NCBI GenBank assembly: GCA_946122785.1
Contig: CAMGYJ010000008.1
Location: 2,133,742 to 2,197,741, forward strand
Length of the DNA stretch: 64,000 nt
Direction: 5' to 3'
Source of the DNA: Linum tenue
Lineage: Eukaryota > Streptophyta > Magnoliopsida > Malpighiales > Linaceae
Positions 44,269-57,476 of this stretch are shown one piece after another (the first letter of the stretch is position 1; the number at the start of each line of letters is the position of its first letter). The position numbers were made by a program, and so were the translations under genes. The notes beneath the pieces were generated by a model. It was not told the origin of the DNA. It made no database searches and was given only the letters and a program-made list of their open reading frames with translations.

Positions 44269-45488
44269 ATCTACTGTTTAAAGAATCAACAGCTATTATT
44301 TCAGTTCTCAAACATAAACTCTGCGCGTCTTAGCTGATAATGTAATCAGGCTGCCAAACTCTAATATACTTTCTGCATCAAGGAAAAACAACAAACGAAT
44401 TGCAATCAATCACACTGTTATTGGAAGGCAGTACATAACAGACCTTTAAGGTTTCCATTGGAATCAACCCACCAAGTGAATTCAAATCAAAGTTAAACAG
44501 CCACTCTAGTTCTGTTCATGACCAAGTCCAAAATCCCATCCTAGGATTGGCTTGGCTTGGGCTAACAGGGAATTTGACGTTCAAGGCACAAGGCAACGAT
44601 CTCAAGGAAAAAATAAGAACGAAACAACGATGGTGGCAAGAAAATCAGCTTCCTGGTCAACCATTTACCAGGCGGACCATAAAGGTTGAAACTTTACATC
44701 GAAAATCAGATCAGCAAGACTTCCAAATTTCATATTGCAGACTGGATCTACGAGGCAATAGCAGAGGCGAAGCTGGATTTGCTTTAATCCAAAATAACGC
44801 GCTGAAAGCGGATTACTCGATTGGGGAAAGAAACCGAATCCATATATCAATGGCATAGAGAAGTTAACTAGTTAAGTACACAAGTCGATACAATTCTAAA
44901 GCAAAGATAAGGGCTTTTTACCTCCAGCGTCGAAGAAAGGCCGAGGACAGAGCAACCCCACACAGAAAGCACGAACTCGAAATGGGAAGTTGGAAGGATG
45001 TTATTGGGTTTAAATTGGGATCCCACCTGCCTTCCTTAAAGAGGAAGGAATTAATATTGCTTTGCTGGGGGGGAATAGGGGTGACGACGGCTTTCCGTGC
45101 GGCGGCTGTTTGCTCTCTTTGTGTTCCTTTTCCTTGATTGGTTAGAATTTGGGAAATGAGTGTGTGTCGCTTGCGCTTGAGGTTTACAAGCCCTGACCTT
45201 TGTGATTCCCTTCACTTCCCCAAATCTGGAAAGCCAAACAATTTCAGGAACTGTAACGACGCACGCACCCGCGATTCCGAAAGTAGAATAGAATAGAATG
45301 AATCCGACACTGTAACAAGAATCCTCTGATTTGTCCTTTTTAACTGCCCAATGCCGCAATGCGGGCATGCCTCTGTATTCTGTAACCAGGTAACCCCAAT
45401 AAATAGCAAGAGTCAACAAGGGAGACGGCGCCGTTTCAGTGGAATATAAGGCCCAAGGTTTCTTGAGAAACAAACGGGAATTCAGGAA
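44269..45488. promoter_or_regulatory. Divergent promoter region between HAD gene and DHFS gene
   Basis: The two start codons are 1220 bp apart and point away from each other. The left part holds the HAD 5'UTR intron and leader exon (about 44924-44985), leaving roughly 400-500 bp for a shared promoter. The long minus-strand frame 45051-45551 has no family resemblance and overlaps the DHFS start, so it is not called as a gene. Confidence 0.5.
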
Positions 45489-48211
45489 ATGAGATTTCCG
45501 AACCTTTTTGCTGCCCAGTTCCTGGCGCAAACGAGCAGGAGACGAGCTCAACGTTGCTCCAATGGCGGATCGAATCCGAGCTTGGAGATGTTTTTGGGGT
45601 GGAAGCAGTTCTTTGCCACTTGCAGAGAAGAGCCGGAGGAGCTCAAGGACTTCAGCGACTATCTTGATTCACTCACCAATTACGAGAAATCGGGGGTTCC
45701 CAAGGACGCCGGTACCGATTCCGATGATGGGCTCGACCTGGGCAGAATGCGCCGGCTCATGACCCGCCTTGGTGATCCTCAATCCAAGTTCAAGGTTGGA
45801 ACTTTTCTCTTTTTTTCTGGATCTCTCGCTAGATTTAACTACCTCTAGAAATGCAGAAAACATCAGAACGGAATTTGACGAATGTCTTTAATAATAGGTC
45901 GTTCACATTGCTGGAACTAAAGGGAAAGGATCCACAGCAGCTTTTGTTTCCAACATTCTACGAGCACAAGGCTATTCCGTTGGTTGTTATACTAGGTAAG
46001 GTGCAATTTCAGCTCAACAGCTGATGTATTCTTCGCCCGGTGTCGATTCTGAATTGCCTTTTTCTGATTGGTGATGTTGGTTAACGATTCGCAGTCCGCA
46101 CATTATGAGTATAAGGGAAAGGATGACAGTTGGGAAATCTGGTGATCCAGTGGCATCAAAATCTTTGAATTGCCTCTTCCATAAGATAAAAGGGCAGCTT
46201 GATGAAGCTGTTCAGCTAGAAAATGGACTGCTGACTCATTTTGAGGTTGTGAAGTTTCGCTAAATTATTTGTTGTTCTGTCTTCCTGCTCGGATTTCTGA
46301 CTCGTTTGGGTGATTAATTGGTCGTCAGATTCTCACAGCCACTGCATTTGCGTTGTTTGCTGAGGAGAAATCAGATATTGCTGTGATTGAGGTTTGTTCA
46401 ATTTTCACAATTTGTTGTGTGGCAATGGTTAGACGATGGTGGCACAAGAAGTTTAATTTCGGTTTTGAAATGTCACAGGCTGGTTTAGGAGGTGCTCGGG
46501 ATGCAACAAACATCCTTTCAAGCTCTGAGCTTGCAGCATCAGTCATTACAACAATTGGTGAGGAGCATTTGGATGCACTGGGAGGTTCTCTGGAGAGCAT
46601 TGCAATGGCTAAGGCAGGAATCATTAAACACGGTGTCCCAGTTAGGTGAATTCTCCACTCCTTGTGTTAAAATGATCCTCAAGTGGACTTTATGCATGAG
46701 GATTTTCAGTTGTTGTCCTCTCTTTCTGAGTGTTTGATTTTCTCAGACGGTGCTTGGTGGCCCGTTTCTACCACATATAGAGCAGATTATTCGTGATAGA
46801 ACATCACTGATGTACTCACCAGTGGTATCAGCATCTGATGCTGGAACCAGGTCCAGCATTAAAGGCCTCAGCATGTTGGACTGTAGACCCTGCCAAGTCA
46901 ACGATCTCGTGATACAAGCTCAGGGAGATCTTCAGCTAGTATGCTCTTCTGCTGTAGTTTCTTTTAGTATGAATACTTGGCACCTTCAAAGATAGACTTT
47001 CACTGTTTTGGTTAGTTATCTTGGCAAGCTTGTACTTTTGATCCATGCAGTCCCTAGAGTTATCAGATGTCCACTTGCAAATGCTCGGAGAGCACCAGCT
47101 TCAAAATGCCGTGACTGCTGCATGTACCATACTGTGCCTCCGTAATCAAGGTTGTTGCTTTCAGATGATTTGAGGGATTAACTTCATGATTAAGACTGGA
47201 ATTATTGTTATTCAAGTTGTGGTAAAATTAACTCTGCTTCTGAATGCAGGTTACGGTAAATACTGTTAATCTCCTCCACTTATTTATGTGTTTGATGTAC
47301 ATTTTAGGGTGGCAGGTTTCAGATAAATCAATTATGTCTGGTCTGGAGAATACACATTTACTTGGAAGAAGTCAGTTTCTATCATCCAAGGAAGCTGATG
47401 CGTTAGGGCTACACGGCACAACGATACTTGTTGATGGAGGTCAGTCCTTTGTGCTGTTTGTTATATTCGACATAAAGCTTCTCTGTCAAGCCTGAAACTG
47501 CAGCACTTTGGTTGAAAGCTTGAAAGTCCATTCTGATGTTTGTGCGTATGCTCCAGTGGACTCGGCAGTGATTCAAGTAGTATAATCAATAACTCAGCAA
47601 ATGCTTTTTCTGCCAGCTCACACCAAGGAATCAGCCAAGTCTTTGATGGATACGATACAGATGGCATTTCCTGATGCTGAACTGGCCTTCATTGTTGCAA
47701 TGGCCAGAGACAAAAACCATGTAGCATTCGCCAAAGAAATTCTCTCAGGTACATTGTAACCCAAGAGAAGTTACATTGTCTGACTATTATGATTCTCCTT
47801 CAGCTTCAAGTTCTTTAACTGCCGGTTTGCACTCCTGTTGCACTTTTCTCTCCCCCAGCTAGAAGATTGGCTGCTGTGTTCTTAACAGAAGCTGAGATTG
47901 CTGGAGGAAAATCTCGTACAACATCAGCGGAGTGGCTGAGAGACCAATGGCTTCAAGCTTGTAAGGAAGTAGGCATAAAATCCGTCCAGGATATAGTGCC
48001 TGAAGAGCACCACCAAATGTGCAGCTCTGCCATGAGAGAATCAATGGAAAGCTCAACTCATTTGGTAGCAGAGAAATCACTGGCAGTTGCTGTGCAAGCT
48101 GCCGGGGGTATTCTCGGACGAAGAACAAGTGCAGGGAAGAAGAGGCCGGGTGTCGTAGTGATCACGGGGTCTCTGCATGCTGTTTCATCTGTACTGCGTT
48201 CTGTTCAGTAA
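45489..48211 (+). CDS. Dihydrofolate synthetase (FolC family)
   Basis: Ten exons: 45489-45794, 45898-45995, 46095-46245, 46329-46391, 46479-46640, 46747-46938, 47051-47150, 47308-47439, 47617-47748 and 47859-48211; 562 aa. The N-terminus ([20 protein letters not shown]) looks like a mitochondrial transit peptide. Next come [12 protein letters not shown], the ATP P-loop [11 protein letters not shown] (105-115), the substrate loop [37 protein letters not shown] and the C-terminal [14 protein letters not shown]. The family adds Glu to dihydropteroate (DHFS) or folate (FPGS). Overall match is to plant mitochondrial DHFS, which makes dihydrofolate for C1 metabolism. The exon 5/6 junction uses donor GTTAGG after GVP, the only one keeping TVLGGPF in frame. 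Confidence 0.9.
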
Positions 48212-48685
48212 CCATTGCTTCAATGCTGGTGCCCTCAGTACGTTTCTTATGGAAGGCCGCCTTGCTCTGAAGCACAAGCCGGTTAGCTAGTTTTATTTTA
48301 AATGATCTTTTTGTTTGGATCCGTCATGTTCAAATTCAATATTATGAGCCGTTCTCTCGTCTAGTTTCATTGCAATACTAAACACTGATGGTTACTTGGC
48401 TACGAAGGAGGAAACCCCATCAGTTCATTAGGATATATATGAACTCAACCCATAATATCACCATAATGGTTTATTTCCACCAGAGGACACAGATTTGTTA
48501 AACAGAAATTGCAACAAATGAAGATTGATATTCTCAAACCACCCAAAAAAAAGAACTTATTAAACTTTGCAACCCACTCTTAAACTGGAAAAATAAATTA
48601 CAGAATTTGATATCTTTGGTACACAACCAATAACAGGGCATCATTGGCCTGAGGCTGCACAACCACATACGGCCAAGTTTCATCG
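48212..48685. other. Convergent 3' flanks of DHFS and MPC2 genes
   Basis: Only 474 bp separate the two stop codons. The stretch holds both 3'UTRs and no further gene. Confidence 0.6.
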
Positions 48686-50076
48686 TTACTCTTCAGCAAG
48701 GGAAGGCTCTGCTTCAGAAAAGTAATCATGCCTGAAAATGTGAAATGGCCAAGATCAAATGATTGAAGGATAGGAGCCAGTTCTTGATCAGTACTTCCGA
48801 GTGTATAACCACAGAAGTTAAGCTATGAAAAAGGGAATGCAGCATTTTAGCCAACTTTTCCATCAGAAGGCAGGCTGAGCCATAAACTTACCGTAATTTA
48901 CGCGATAGCTGATATATGCCTGTTCCAGCCATTGCCACATTTACGCTAAACAGATTCCAGTTTTTCTGAAAATACAGAAGAATTCTGAGATGATGAAGGA
49001 AGTACCAACTACTAAGACAGTGGCAAAACAAAATCATGTTAATGCTGTTTGGTTTAGAATCATGTCTTTGCTTTCTGGGAAACAATGAAGCATACTGAAA
49101 ACTTCCGCTGCTTAAGGTTATTTTCAATGCAAATCAAACCAATGAAGCATACTGAAAACTTCCACTGCTTAAGGTTATTTTCAATGCAAATCAACCCAAT
49201 CAAACGAAGTTATAATCCGCTGGCAAATGGCAATACATAAAAGAAGATAAACAAATCACAGCAGTGAAACAAACAAACAAATAAATAGAATGCACATAAC
49301 AGAACTTCGGAAGCAGTATTTCGCACTAAGTCCTCCTGGAGGTGCCATGGATAAACTCACCGGAGTGATAACTGTGCTGTAGCGAGACCATATGATTCCA
49401 GTACATGTTACAGCTGGAAAAATATGCAGAACACAAGTGAGAGCAAGCAAAGTCAACCCATTTCATGTTAGTTTCCGACGAATGATAGTAAACCTATTAG
49501 AGGAAGAAGTATAGCATAGTGATGAGCAGAGTTGTATACCTATCTGCTGAGGATACGAAAGTTTCTCAGGAGGTTTAGCAAAGTCGGCAATATTTGCAAT
49601 GCTGATCCCCCATTTGAACGTTGGAGCCCAAAAGTGGACTGTCAAAACCACAAACAAAGGTAAGTTACTGCAAAGGCCAGAGACTCTGATCAACGAAGTC
49701 AAAGCAAAGTAACAGGAACCCATAGAAGTATAATTGAATGCCCCTTCATATTTAACCATCGATGCAATTCTGACATATACAGCTGGGATAATTCCCCTTT
49801 TCCCCCATGGACCAATGGGGGAACCAACTACCCAGAAAGAGGTCCAGCCAGCAGTGGCCGAACCCACCTGGATTACACACTTCCTGAGCTGATTTCATCC
49901 ATTGATATACTTGGATAAGAAACTAGAAATCTAATTCTACCTGATCCAGTTCAGGGATAAAGGATGGGATGATAAAACATTAAAACACAAGAGGCCAACA
50001 GGGAAGAGCGGAACTGACTTGTTTTGGGTCCAGCAGGGTGATTCCAGAGAGCTTGTAGCTTGGAGGTCGCCGCCAT
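48686..50076 (-). CDS. MPC2: Mitochondrial pyruvate carrier subunit 2 (MPC2)
   Basis: Five coding exons: 50076-50019, 49638-49540, 49413-49361, 48965-48892 and 48731-48686; 109 aa, the usual size. Sequence runs MAATSKLQALWNHPAGPKT, FWAPTFKWGISIANIADF, KPPEKLSYPQQIA, GIIWSRYSTVITP, NWNLFSVNVAMAGTGIYQL and a hydrophilic tail ending SLAEE. These are the hallmarks of MPC2, which pairs with MPC1 in the inner mitochondrial membrane to import pyruvate. Two to three short hydrophobic segments span about residues 24-90. Longer frames over the first exon (50543-49980) and through introns are shadows. Confidence 0.92.
49084..49197. repeat. 57-bp tandem duplication in an MPC2 intron
   Basis: Two nearly identical units start AATGAAGCATACTGAAAACT at 49084 and 49141, differing at one or two bases. 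They lie between coding exons 3 and 4. Confidence 0.95.
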
Positions 50077-53000
50077 CGTGTAGGGTAAATCAAAGTCCTC
50101 GCCTTGACGCACCACAGTGGATTCCCTTTGACTCCCGCCTCCCTCTTTTCTCGGTCGTTACTTCTCAATTGGGAAGGTCCTTTTCTCCGGCAGAAGGAAT
50201 AGGGAAAGAAGGAAATCGGAAGGCAGCTCAATTCAGCAGAAGGCAGAAGAAACGGACGGCGACAGGAAGGGAGGATCGGAGATGAAAGAGATTTCTGAAC
50301 TGGTGAGGTCGAAGAGAATAAAGCGAGGTCTTTCCGTTTAAAGAGAGAACAGAAGGGGAGAAGACGAAGGAGACTAGGACAGGTGAGGGACGATGGATTG
50401 GGTTTGGGTTTGGGTGTGGTTGTTGGGACATCTTGTGGGCTGGGAAGATGGTGCGGTAAAGATGTGCGGGTTTTGGGCTGGAACTGATGGGCTAAGGATT
50501 TGGATTGATCAGATTTCTGAGCAACTAATAGAATTAGAGGCATGATATCGATCCAGCGACAAATAATTCAAATTAAAATAGGTAGATGATTGATATGGGT
50601 AGATCGAGGATAACATACTTCCTAAGCTGATTTCATCCATTGCTATAGCTACTAAGCTAAGTTTGTAGAAAAGTTAAAGCAATGTTATTGTTATGATACG
50701 TGTTAGTAAAGTTGGACTCATCTGATAAAAGTTTTTGATGGGTGTTAAATATTATAAAGACTTCATTTTACTCGTGAACGTGTTAATATCATCCCTCAAA
50801 TTATTAACTTACTAGTAATGGACATTTTGTTCGATCATTCCCACTCATTTCACTAGTATATAAAAATGATGCATGTCGTTGAGCAAGGTTATGTGTACTA
50901 TAAACACTATTATTAAGGCTGGACCAGGCTGGTCATTAGGAAAGGTGAATTTTACAACCGAACACAAATTCAACTCGGTTAACTTACATAACCGCCAGAA
51001 ATAAGTTGAATATTTTTAAGCGAGGCAACCAATTAACCGGGGAAATCACTCGAACTACTAAAACAATTATGACCCATTTGTGAGTTGTGACCATTCCCAT
51101 AATGACTGATTACTTATTGACGGTAAAAAAATTTCCGATTGAAAAAAAGAACCAAAGACATTTCAAGTGCAGCAAGTTGTTGTTGTATGTAGTATAAAGT
51201 CATGTATAAATTCCTTATTTATGAGGTTCAAAAGTGAAGGTGCAACTTTGCCTAACCCTTGTCATCGAACTCAAAGGGCCTTCCAACCGGTTGTCCGGCT
51301 AGGCCGGGCCGGCGGAGGAGCATCCTAGTTACAGAGCTCGAAGCATTTGTTCGGGTTAACCCAATGTCCAGCATCACTTTATTGCCTCCACTAGGATTAC
51401 AAGCCCAGATACCGAGCCCAGCAATGAATTCTCAACGCTGGTCGCTATTTTTAACACGGCAAATATATGCAGGTTGGCCGATGTGGTTCCATCCAAGAAT
51501 AAACCAATATATAATAGTACATAAACCCGTCGCTTGTTTATGTGAAAGGCAACATACATAATTTCCCGCACCACTGTCGGAGGGAGCAGGAACGCCACAT
51601 CCGCGCCGGCGACGGCACCGTTGCGGAATAGTAAGTAAACTGAGAAATTCTGACATCGGCGCCGACGCTGAAACCCACAATCGAATGGTGGTTCCACAAA
51701 AGGATTCAGCGGCTAGCTACTGAGATTTGGTGTGATGTGAATACTTTGAATCTGAAGCCTCATATATACTTCGCAAACTGCTTATATACTAAATTCAATG
51801 CTCTCAATTGGGTTATTTGCCGGTGTAATAATCAACTCCGGATGAAGTCAAAAGTGATAAAAGACAAAGCTTGAAGTATAATGGCACAAAACCATCTTTG
51901 ATCATAATGAAACGGCATTGATCAACTATTTCACAGTATCATTTGTAATTTGTAATCTGTATGCAGCCACATTCTCTACCTAATAAGATTTATGTTCGAA
52001 ATTCTTTTTTACATGAACTAATAAATTGTTTTTTATGTGGTAACTACTGAGAAGTGTCAATCTTTGTTTAACCTGATTGAATCGTTACAATTATTTTTAA
52101 TGTCATTCATGAATTAAAATTAAAATGTACGATGGGTTTGTGCAGATCTAGTTGACTTTTACTTGACAAAACAATAATTAAACAATGAATTCCATTTCTT
52201 TTGTTTAGCTATCTTCCTGCTAACTACTCGAGTGCATCAAGTAAATGATGGCCGGCCAGGCTTTATTATACTGTCATCGACCAGCCACCACCAGTGACTG
52301 CCCACTTCGTTTGATGGAAACCAGCAACAAACAACAAATTGCAGACTTGAGTACATCAACAAATCAATTGTGGTTGCAGACTTGTAGTACATCAAAACGC
52401 CGGGAGTGGACCACATATATGTAGATCAGAATGTACATCAAACCGACACATATACATGTTTCTTAATCTGCGAATTAAAAAGAGGATCAAATCAAGCACG
52501 CTGAAGAAGATTAATCTGAAAGGGAAGTTTCCGGCCAGGCCCAAGTTGGAGACTTGAAGCATGTGCAGGCAGAATCATGGATTTAAAAAAAATAACGTCG
52601 GCTCTTTAGCTTTTGCTGCTCACATTTTCCACCACAACTACTTGGTGTCTATTCTCGTCCGCGCTTTATGTGTGTTGTCGAGAACTCGTGAAATTAGGGT
52701 ACGATTTTATTACCTATCAGGGTTAAGAAGTTCTAGAATCTAGAGCGATTCAATAGTCATGGATCGTGAAATCCAACTAGCAGTAACAGGTTTGGGACAT
52801 TCTAATATTAATGAACGTTAGGACAATATATGCAGGTTTGGTAAAAAAAAATACATTAGTGCTCTGATCGTGAATGTCTAGTATATATAGGTTCTGTAAA
52901 GTACCAAACCTAAAGTGTGGTCCTCTTTGAAAGTTTTTTTTTCTTTAATAAGTGTAGATTTAGATTATAATCAAAGCTTAGGCATGTATAGAGTTCGATC

Positions 53001-53089
53001 GGGTACCGCCTTTTTCCCTCCACCATGGTCACATGCTACATAGAGGAGAAGAAACTAGCACTACTATGAAAGTGCCTCAAAGTATCCTG
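50077..53089. other. MPC2 leader/promoter, then gene-poor DNA
   Basis: 50077-50450 is the GC-richer MPC2 leader and promoter side. 51250-51720 is a GC-rich island with overlapping frames on both strands (51374-51697 minus is the longest) that I cannot assign; it may be a decayed gene fragment. A short direct repeat with GCAGACTTG and AGTACATCA lies near 52342 and 52377. Otherwise nothing is recognised. Confidence 0.4.
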
Positions 53090-53094
53090 AGAGG

Positions 53095-53227
53095 TATTAG
53101 GGAGAAATCCTAGGTTGTATAGGATTTGTATTCGTTGTCCTTCTCCCTCTTGTATTCTGTCTCTCTGTACTTGTATAAATATACACTCTTACATAATGAA
53201 ATACACACAAGGTTGAAATCCCTTACA
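53095..53227 (+). repeat. Copia 5' LTR
   Basis: 133 bp; contains a TATA-like TATAAATATA near 53174, the likely promoter of the element. Identical to the 3' LTR. Confidence 0.95.
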
Positions 53228-53240
53228 TGGTATCAGAGCA
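53228..53240 (+). promoter_or_regulatory. Primer-binding site (initiator tRNA-Met)
   Basis: TGGTATCAGAGCA directly after the 5' LTR, complementary to the 3' end of plant initiator tRNA-Met, the usual Copia primer. Confidence 0.9.
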
Positions 53241-53294
53241 CCGTTCCAAACCCTAAATTTTTTTTCGTTCTTGCTGGCTGGCTAGCCCTTCGCC

Positions 53295-56200
53295 ATGTCT
53301 GAGTTTGCTGATGACTCCTCCACTGTTGCTGCTGGAGCCTCTGCTGTCGCCGCCGCCGATCTACAGCTGGTCACGTTCAATCCAGCTGCGTCCCTTCCTC
53401 TCAAACTCACCGCCACCAACTTCCCATCCTGGCGAGCACAGCTGTTTTCCCTCCTCTATGGCCTTGACCTTGTCGGCTATCTCGATGGCACCGTCGCTCC
53501 ACCAGCTGAAACCATCCTCGTCGATGGTGTCTCTACTCGGAATCCGGCCTACACTCACTGGTTCCGACAGGACAAACTTCTCCTCAACGGCATCTTTGCC
53601 TCGGTCACGGCAGAACTCTGCCCTTTCATTGCGGCTGCGCGCACATCACGTGAAGCATGGGACACTCTTCAACGTACCTATGCTGGTACCTCGTACTCTC
53701 GCATTATGACTCTGCGAGATCGCCTCCTTGGCGAACGACGCGGTGACCGGGACATCGCCACCTACATTCAGGCTCTTCGGTCTCGCGCCTCTGAACTAGC
53801 CCTAGCCGGTGAAATTATTCGTGACGAGGAGCTCGTCACCGTTTGTCTCCGCGGACTTGGACCCGAATACAGCGAATTCGCCGCCGGGATTCGGGCTCGT
53901 GATGTTGCACCTAAACTGGAGGACCTCCTCGATCGTCTGCAGGCCCTTGAGAGTGACCTCAAGGCCATTCGCCCCTCTGCTGAACACCCAGCGACTGCCT
54001 ATGCCACTCAACGCGGTCGCGGCCGCGGACGTGGACCTGGTCGCGGATCTGGACGCGGAGCTGGTCGCAGCTCTTCCTCCTCCCCAGGCTCGGCTCCTTC
54101 CTCTGGCTCGTCTCCGTCATGGGACTCTCCTCCCAGTGATGACGATAACTCCCGCAGCAGGCCGCGAATCTACTGTCAATTTTGTGACAAGCCTGGTCAT
54201 GTCGCCAAGAATTGCTTCCAACTCTTTCCCCACAAACGTCCGCCGCAGGCCAACTACACCTCCCACCCTCCTACTGCTCCATCTTCTGCGACCAACGGTG
54301 GCTGGCTCATGGACTCCGCAGCTACACATCACGTCACCAACAACCTCGGCAATCTCTCTCTCTACTCTGATTACAACGGACCGGATGAAATCTACTTGGG
54401 TGATGGTTCAGGTTTGCGGATAACTCACATTGGCTCATCGTCTCTTTTAGCACCACCCAAGACTCTCACTTTACGTGATGTTCTATGTGTACCTGCCATC
54501 AAGCATCGTCTTATATCTGTTGCTAAACTTTGTCGCACTAACCCGGTGTCTGTTGAATTCTTTGCTGATTTGTTCATTGTGAAGGATCTAAGAACGGGGG
54601 CGCGCCTGCTGACCGGAAGGAACAAAGGTGACACGTACGAGCTTCCCCATCAGTCTGCTGCTGTTCGTGTAGCTCTAGTCACCACTAGTCACTCGCCTGA
54701 CTCATGGCATCGTCGTCTTGGTCACCCGTCCTCCAAGTCTCTACTTCGTCTCCTTCGCACTCAGTCGTTACCACATTCGTCTAAGTCTCTTACCCATTGT
54801 AATTCGTGTCTGTCGAACAAAAGTCATAAGCTTCCTTTCGGTGATTCTAGTTTGTCAAGTACTCGGCCCTTTGATCTGTTGTTTTCTGATGTCTGGGGTC
54901 CTGCCCCTGTCGAGTCTATAGATGGTTATTCCTATTATCTAGTTATTGTCGATCATTTTACAAGGTATACTTGGATCTATCCTCTCAAACGTAAGTCCGA
55001 TGTTTTGTCCGTCTTCATTGCATTCAAAACCCTCATTGAGAACTTCTTTTCCACTACCATCCGTCGCCTCTATACCGATGGAGGGGGCGAATTTCTAAAG
55101 CTCAAACCTGCCCTTGTTCAAAATGGGATCGCTCATCTTCTTACTCCACCGTACACCCCCCAACATAATGGGCTGTCCGAGCGCAAACACCACCATATTG
55201 TGGAAACCGGCATCACCCTTCTCCATCAAGCTCGCCTTCCCCTCTCATATTGGTCCTATGCCTTTACTACAGCCGTGTATCTCATCAATCGGCTTCCCTC
55301 GTCCGCTCTCCGAGGTCAAATCCCGTTCACTTCTCTGTTCAATGAGTCCCCTAATTACTCCAAACTTCGGGTCTTCGGTTGCTTGTGCTACCCCTGGTTG
55401 CGTCCCTATAATTCTCATAAACTCCAACCCCGATCCCGCCCATGTGTATTCCTTGGCTACTCACACCAACAGAGTGCTTATAGGTGTCTAGATCCACAAA
55501 CTAATCGAGTCTACGTCTCTCGTCATGTTCTTTTTGTTGAGTCTCAACTTCCTGGTGTTCAATCCTCACTTCCCTCCGTGTCAGCCGAGACTTCCTCAAC
55601 ATCGTGGCTCACTGCCACGTCCCCTGTTGTTACTCTTCTACCTTGCAGGTCGTCACCTCCACTCCCAGTTCCCAGGCCAGCGACGCCGCCCCCTAGTCCC
55701 TCTCACACGGAACACTCACCATTGTCTTCGACCACACCGGCGACACCATCCCTGTCCCCCTCGGACTCGTCGACGGGCGGCTCAACTCCACCACCGCCCC
55801 CTCCGTCTTCACCAGTGCGGCACCCCATGCGGACTCGTGGCCAGAATAACATATTTAAACCTAACCCCAAGTATGCTTATGCTACTTCCTTGCAGGCTAC
55901 TACTCCGCTTGAGCCGACCTCCATCAAGGAGGCCATGAAACATGATGTCTGGTGCCGAGCTCTACATGCTGAAAATGATGCCCTCATCGCCAACCACACC
56001 TGGGATCTGGTTCCCCGCCTCCCTCACTATAACGTGATCGGCAACAAATGGCTATATCGGGTCAAGTTTCTCTCTGACGGCTCCATCGAACGTCACAAGT
56101 GTCGCCTTGTCGCGAAAGGGTTCCATCAACGGGCTGGAGTGGATTTTCATGAGACCTTCAGCCCTGTTCTCAAGCCGGTGACTGTTCGTACAGTCTTTAC

Positions 56201-57476
56201 ACTAGCGCTGTCCTCTAAATGGCCGATCTTTTAGTATGATGTCAACAATGCATTTCTTCAAGGACCACTTCAGGAAGAGGTTTACATGACACAACCGCCT
56301 GGGTTTCGTGATCCTCAGTTCCCTGACCATGTGTGTCGTCTTCGCAAAGCTATCTACGGCCTTCGTCAAGCACCGCGCGCCTGGTATGATGCTCTCAGTA
56401 AGTTCCTCCTGTCCTGTGGCTTTGTGAAGACGTGCTCCGATGCGTCATTGTTTGTGTACTCGCATGGTGGTATACTAGCTTATTTCCTCATGTACGTTGA
56501 TGACTTGCTCCTCACTGGCAACAATGAGGCCTTCCTCACGGCCTTTCAAGCCCAGCTCTCGGATCGGTTTTCCTTGAAGCATCTTGGTCATGTTCATTTT
56601 TTCCTTGGGATTGAGGTCATTCCCACGTCGTCGGGCTGCATCTTGTCTCAACACAAGTATGTCAACGATATCCTCACTCGGTTCCAAATGCATGAAGCAA
56701 AACCGGCCTCGACTCCTCTAGCATCGACTACCCGTCTCACCCTCAACGACGGCTCAGCCCCGTCCGATGCCACTCTCTATCGGCAAGTTGTTGGTGCTCT
56801 CCAGTACCTCGTCACTACGCGGCCTGACATTGCCTTTGCTGTCAACAAGTTGTCCCAGTACATGCATGCCCCGACCTTCACCCACTGGCAGCATGTCAAG
56901 AGGCTCCTTCGCTTCATTGCTGGTACTCGCTCACTGGGAATCCACATTGCTCGACAGTCGACCCCTCTTTCCCTTCGAGTTTTCTCTGACTCTGACTGGG
57001 CAGGTGATGTTGATGATCGGACGTCCACATCAGGGTTCCTAATCTACCTCGGTGACACTCTTATTTCGTGGAAGTCCAAGAAACAGCGCACGGTCGCTCG
57101 CTCCAGCACAGAAGCCGAATACAGAGCTCTAGCTCTGGCCACTTCTGAGACTATTTGGATACAGAATCTCCTTGCTGAACTTCACTACTCGCTTCCTGCT
57201 GCTCCTACTCTCTACTGTGATAATCTCGGTGCCGTCAACTTCAGCTCTAATCCGGTATTCCACTCCCGCATGAAACATTTGGCACTGGATTATCACTTCG
57301 TCCGTCAGCTTGTCAACTCCAGGCAGCTTCTGGTTCGCTACCTTCCCACTGCGTCTCAGCTCGCGGATCTGCTGACTAAAGCTCTTCCGGTTACACGCTT
57401 CCGACTCTTGGGCTGCAAGATTGGACTCGCTGACGCTGCCTCCATCTTGCGGGGGCGTATTAGGGAGAAATCCTAG
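53295..57476 (+). pseudogene. Copia gag-pol polyprotein with one in-frame stop
   Basis: A single frame of 1394 codons, broken only by TAG at 56232-56234 (codon 980), inside reverse transcriptase between KPVTVRTVFTLALSSKWPIF and YDVNNAFLQG. Domains in order: GAG (about 1-230), Arg/Gly-rich stretch, zinc knuckle CQFCDKPGHVAKNC near 294, protease core MDSAATHH near 339 (DSA in place of the usual DSG), pre-integrase HRRLGH near 470, integrase acidic residues at about 532, 595 and 629, RT YVDDLLLTG near 1067 and RNase H SSTEAEYRAL near 1270. The TAG separates gag-PR-INT from most of RT, so this copy probably cannot make a full-length product. Confidence 0.92.
57447..57457 (+). promoter_or_regulatory. 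Polypurine tract
   Basis: CTTGCGGGGGCG-type purine-rich stretch immediately before the 3' LTR; primes plus-strand synthesis in the family. It also overlaps the end of the polyprotein frame (ILRGR). Confidence 0.65.

Noticed and set aside
45051..45551. 166-aa minus-strand frame between the HAD and DHFS genes
   Set aside because: Overlaps the DHFS start on the opposite strand and resembles no family; read as promoter sequence.
49980..50543. 187-aa minus-strand frame over MPC2 exon 1
   Set aside because: MPC2 reads in another frame with correct splice junctions; this one is Pro/Ser-rich leader sequence.
56286..57476. Independent RT/RNase H gene
   Set aside because: Same frame as the upstream gag-PR-INT, separated only by one TAG; it is the rest of the Copia polyprotein.
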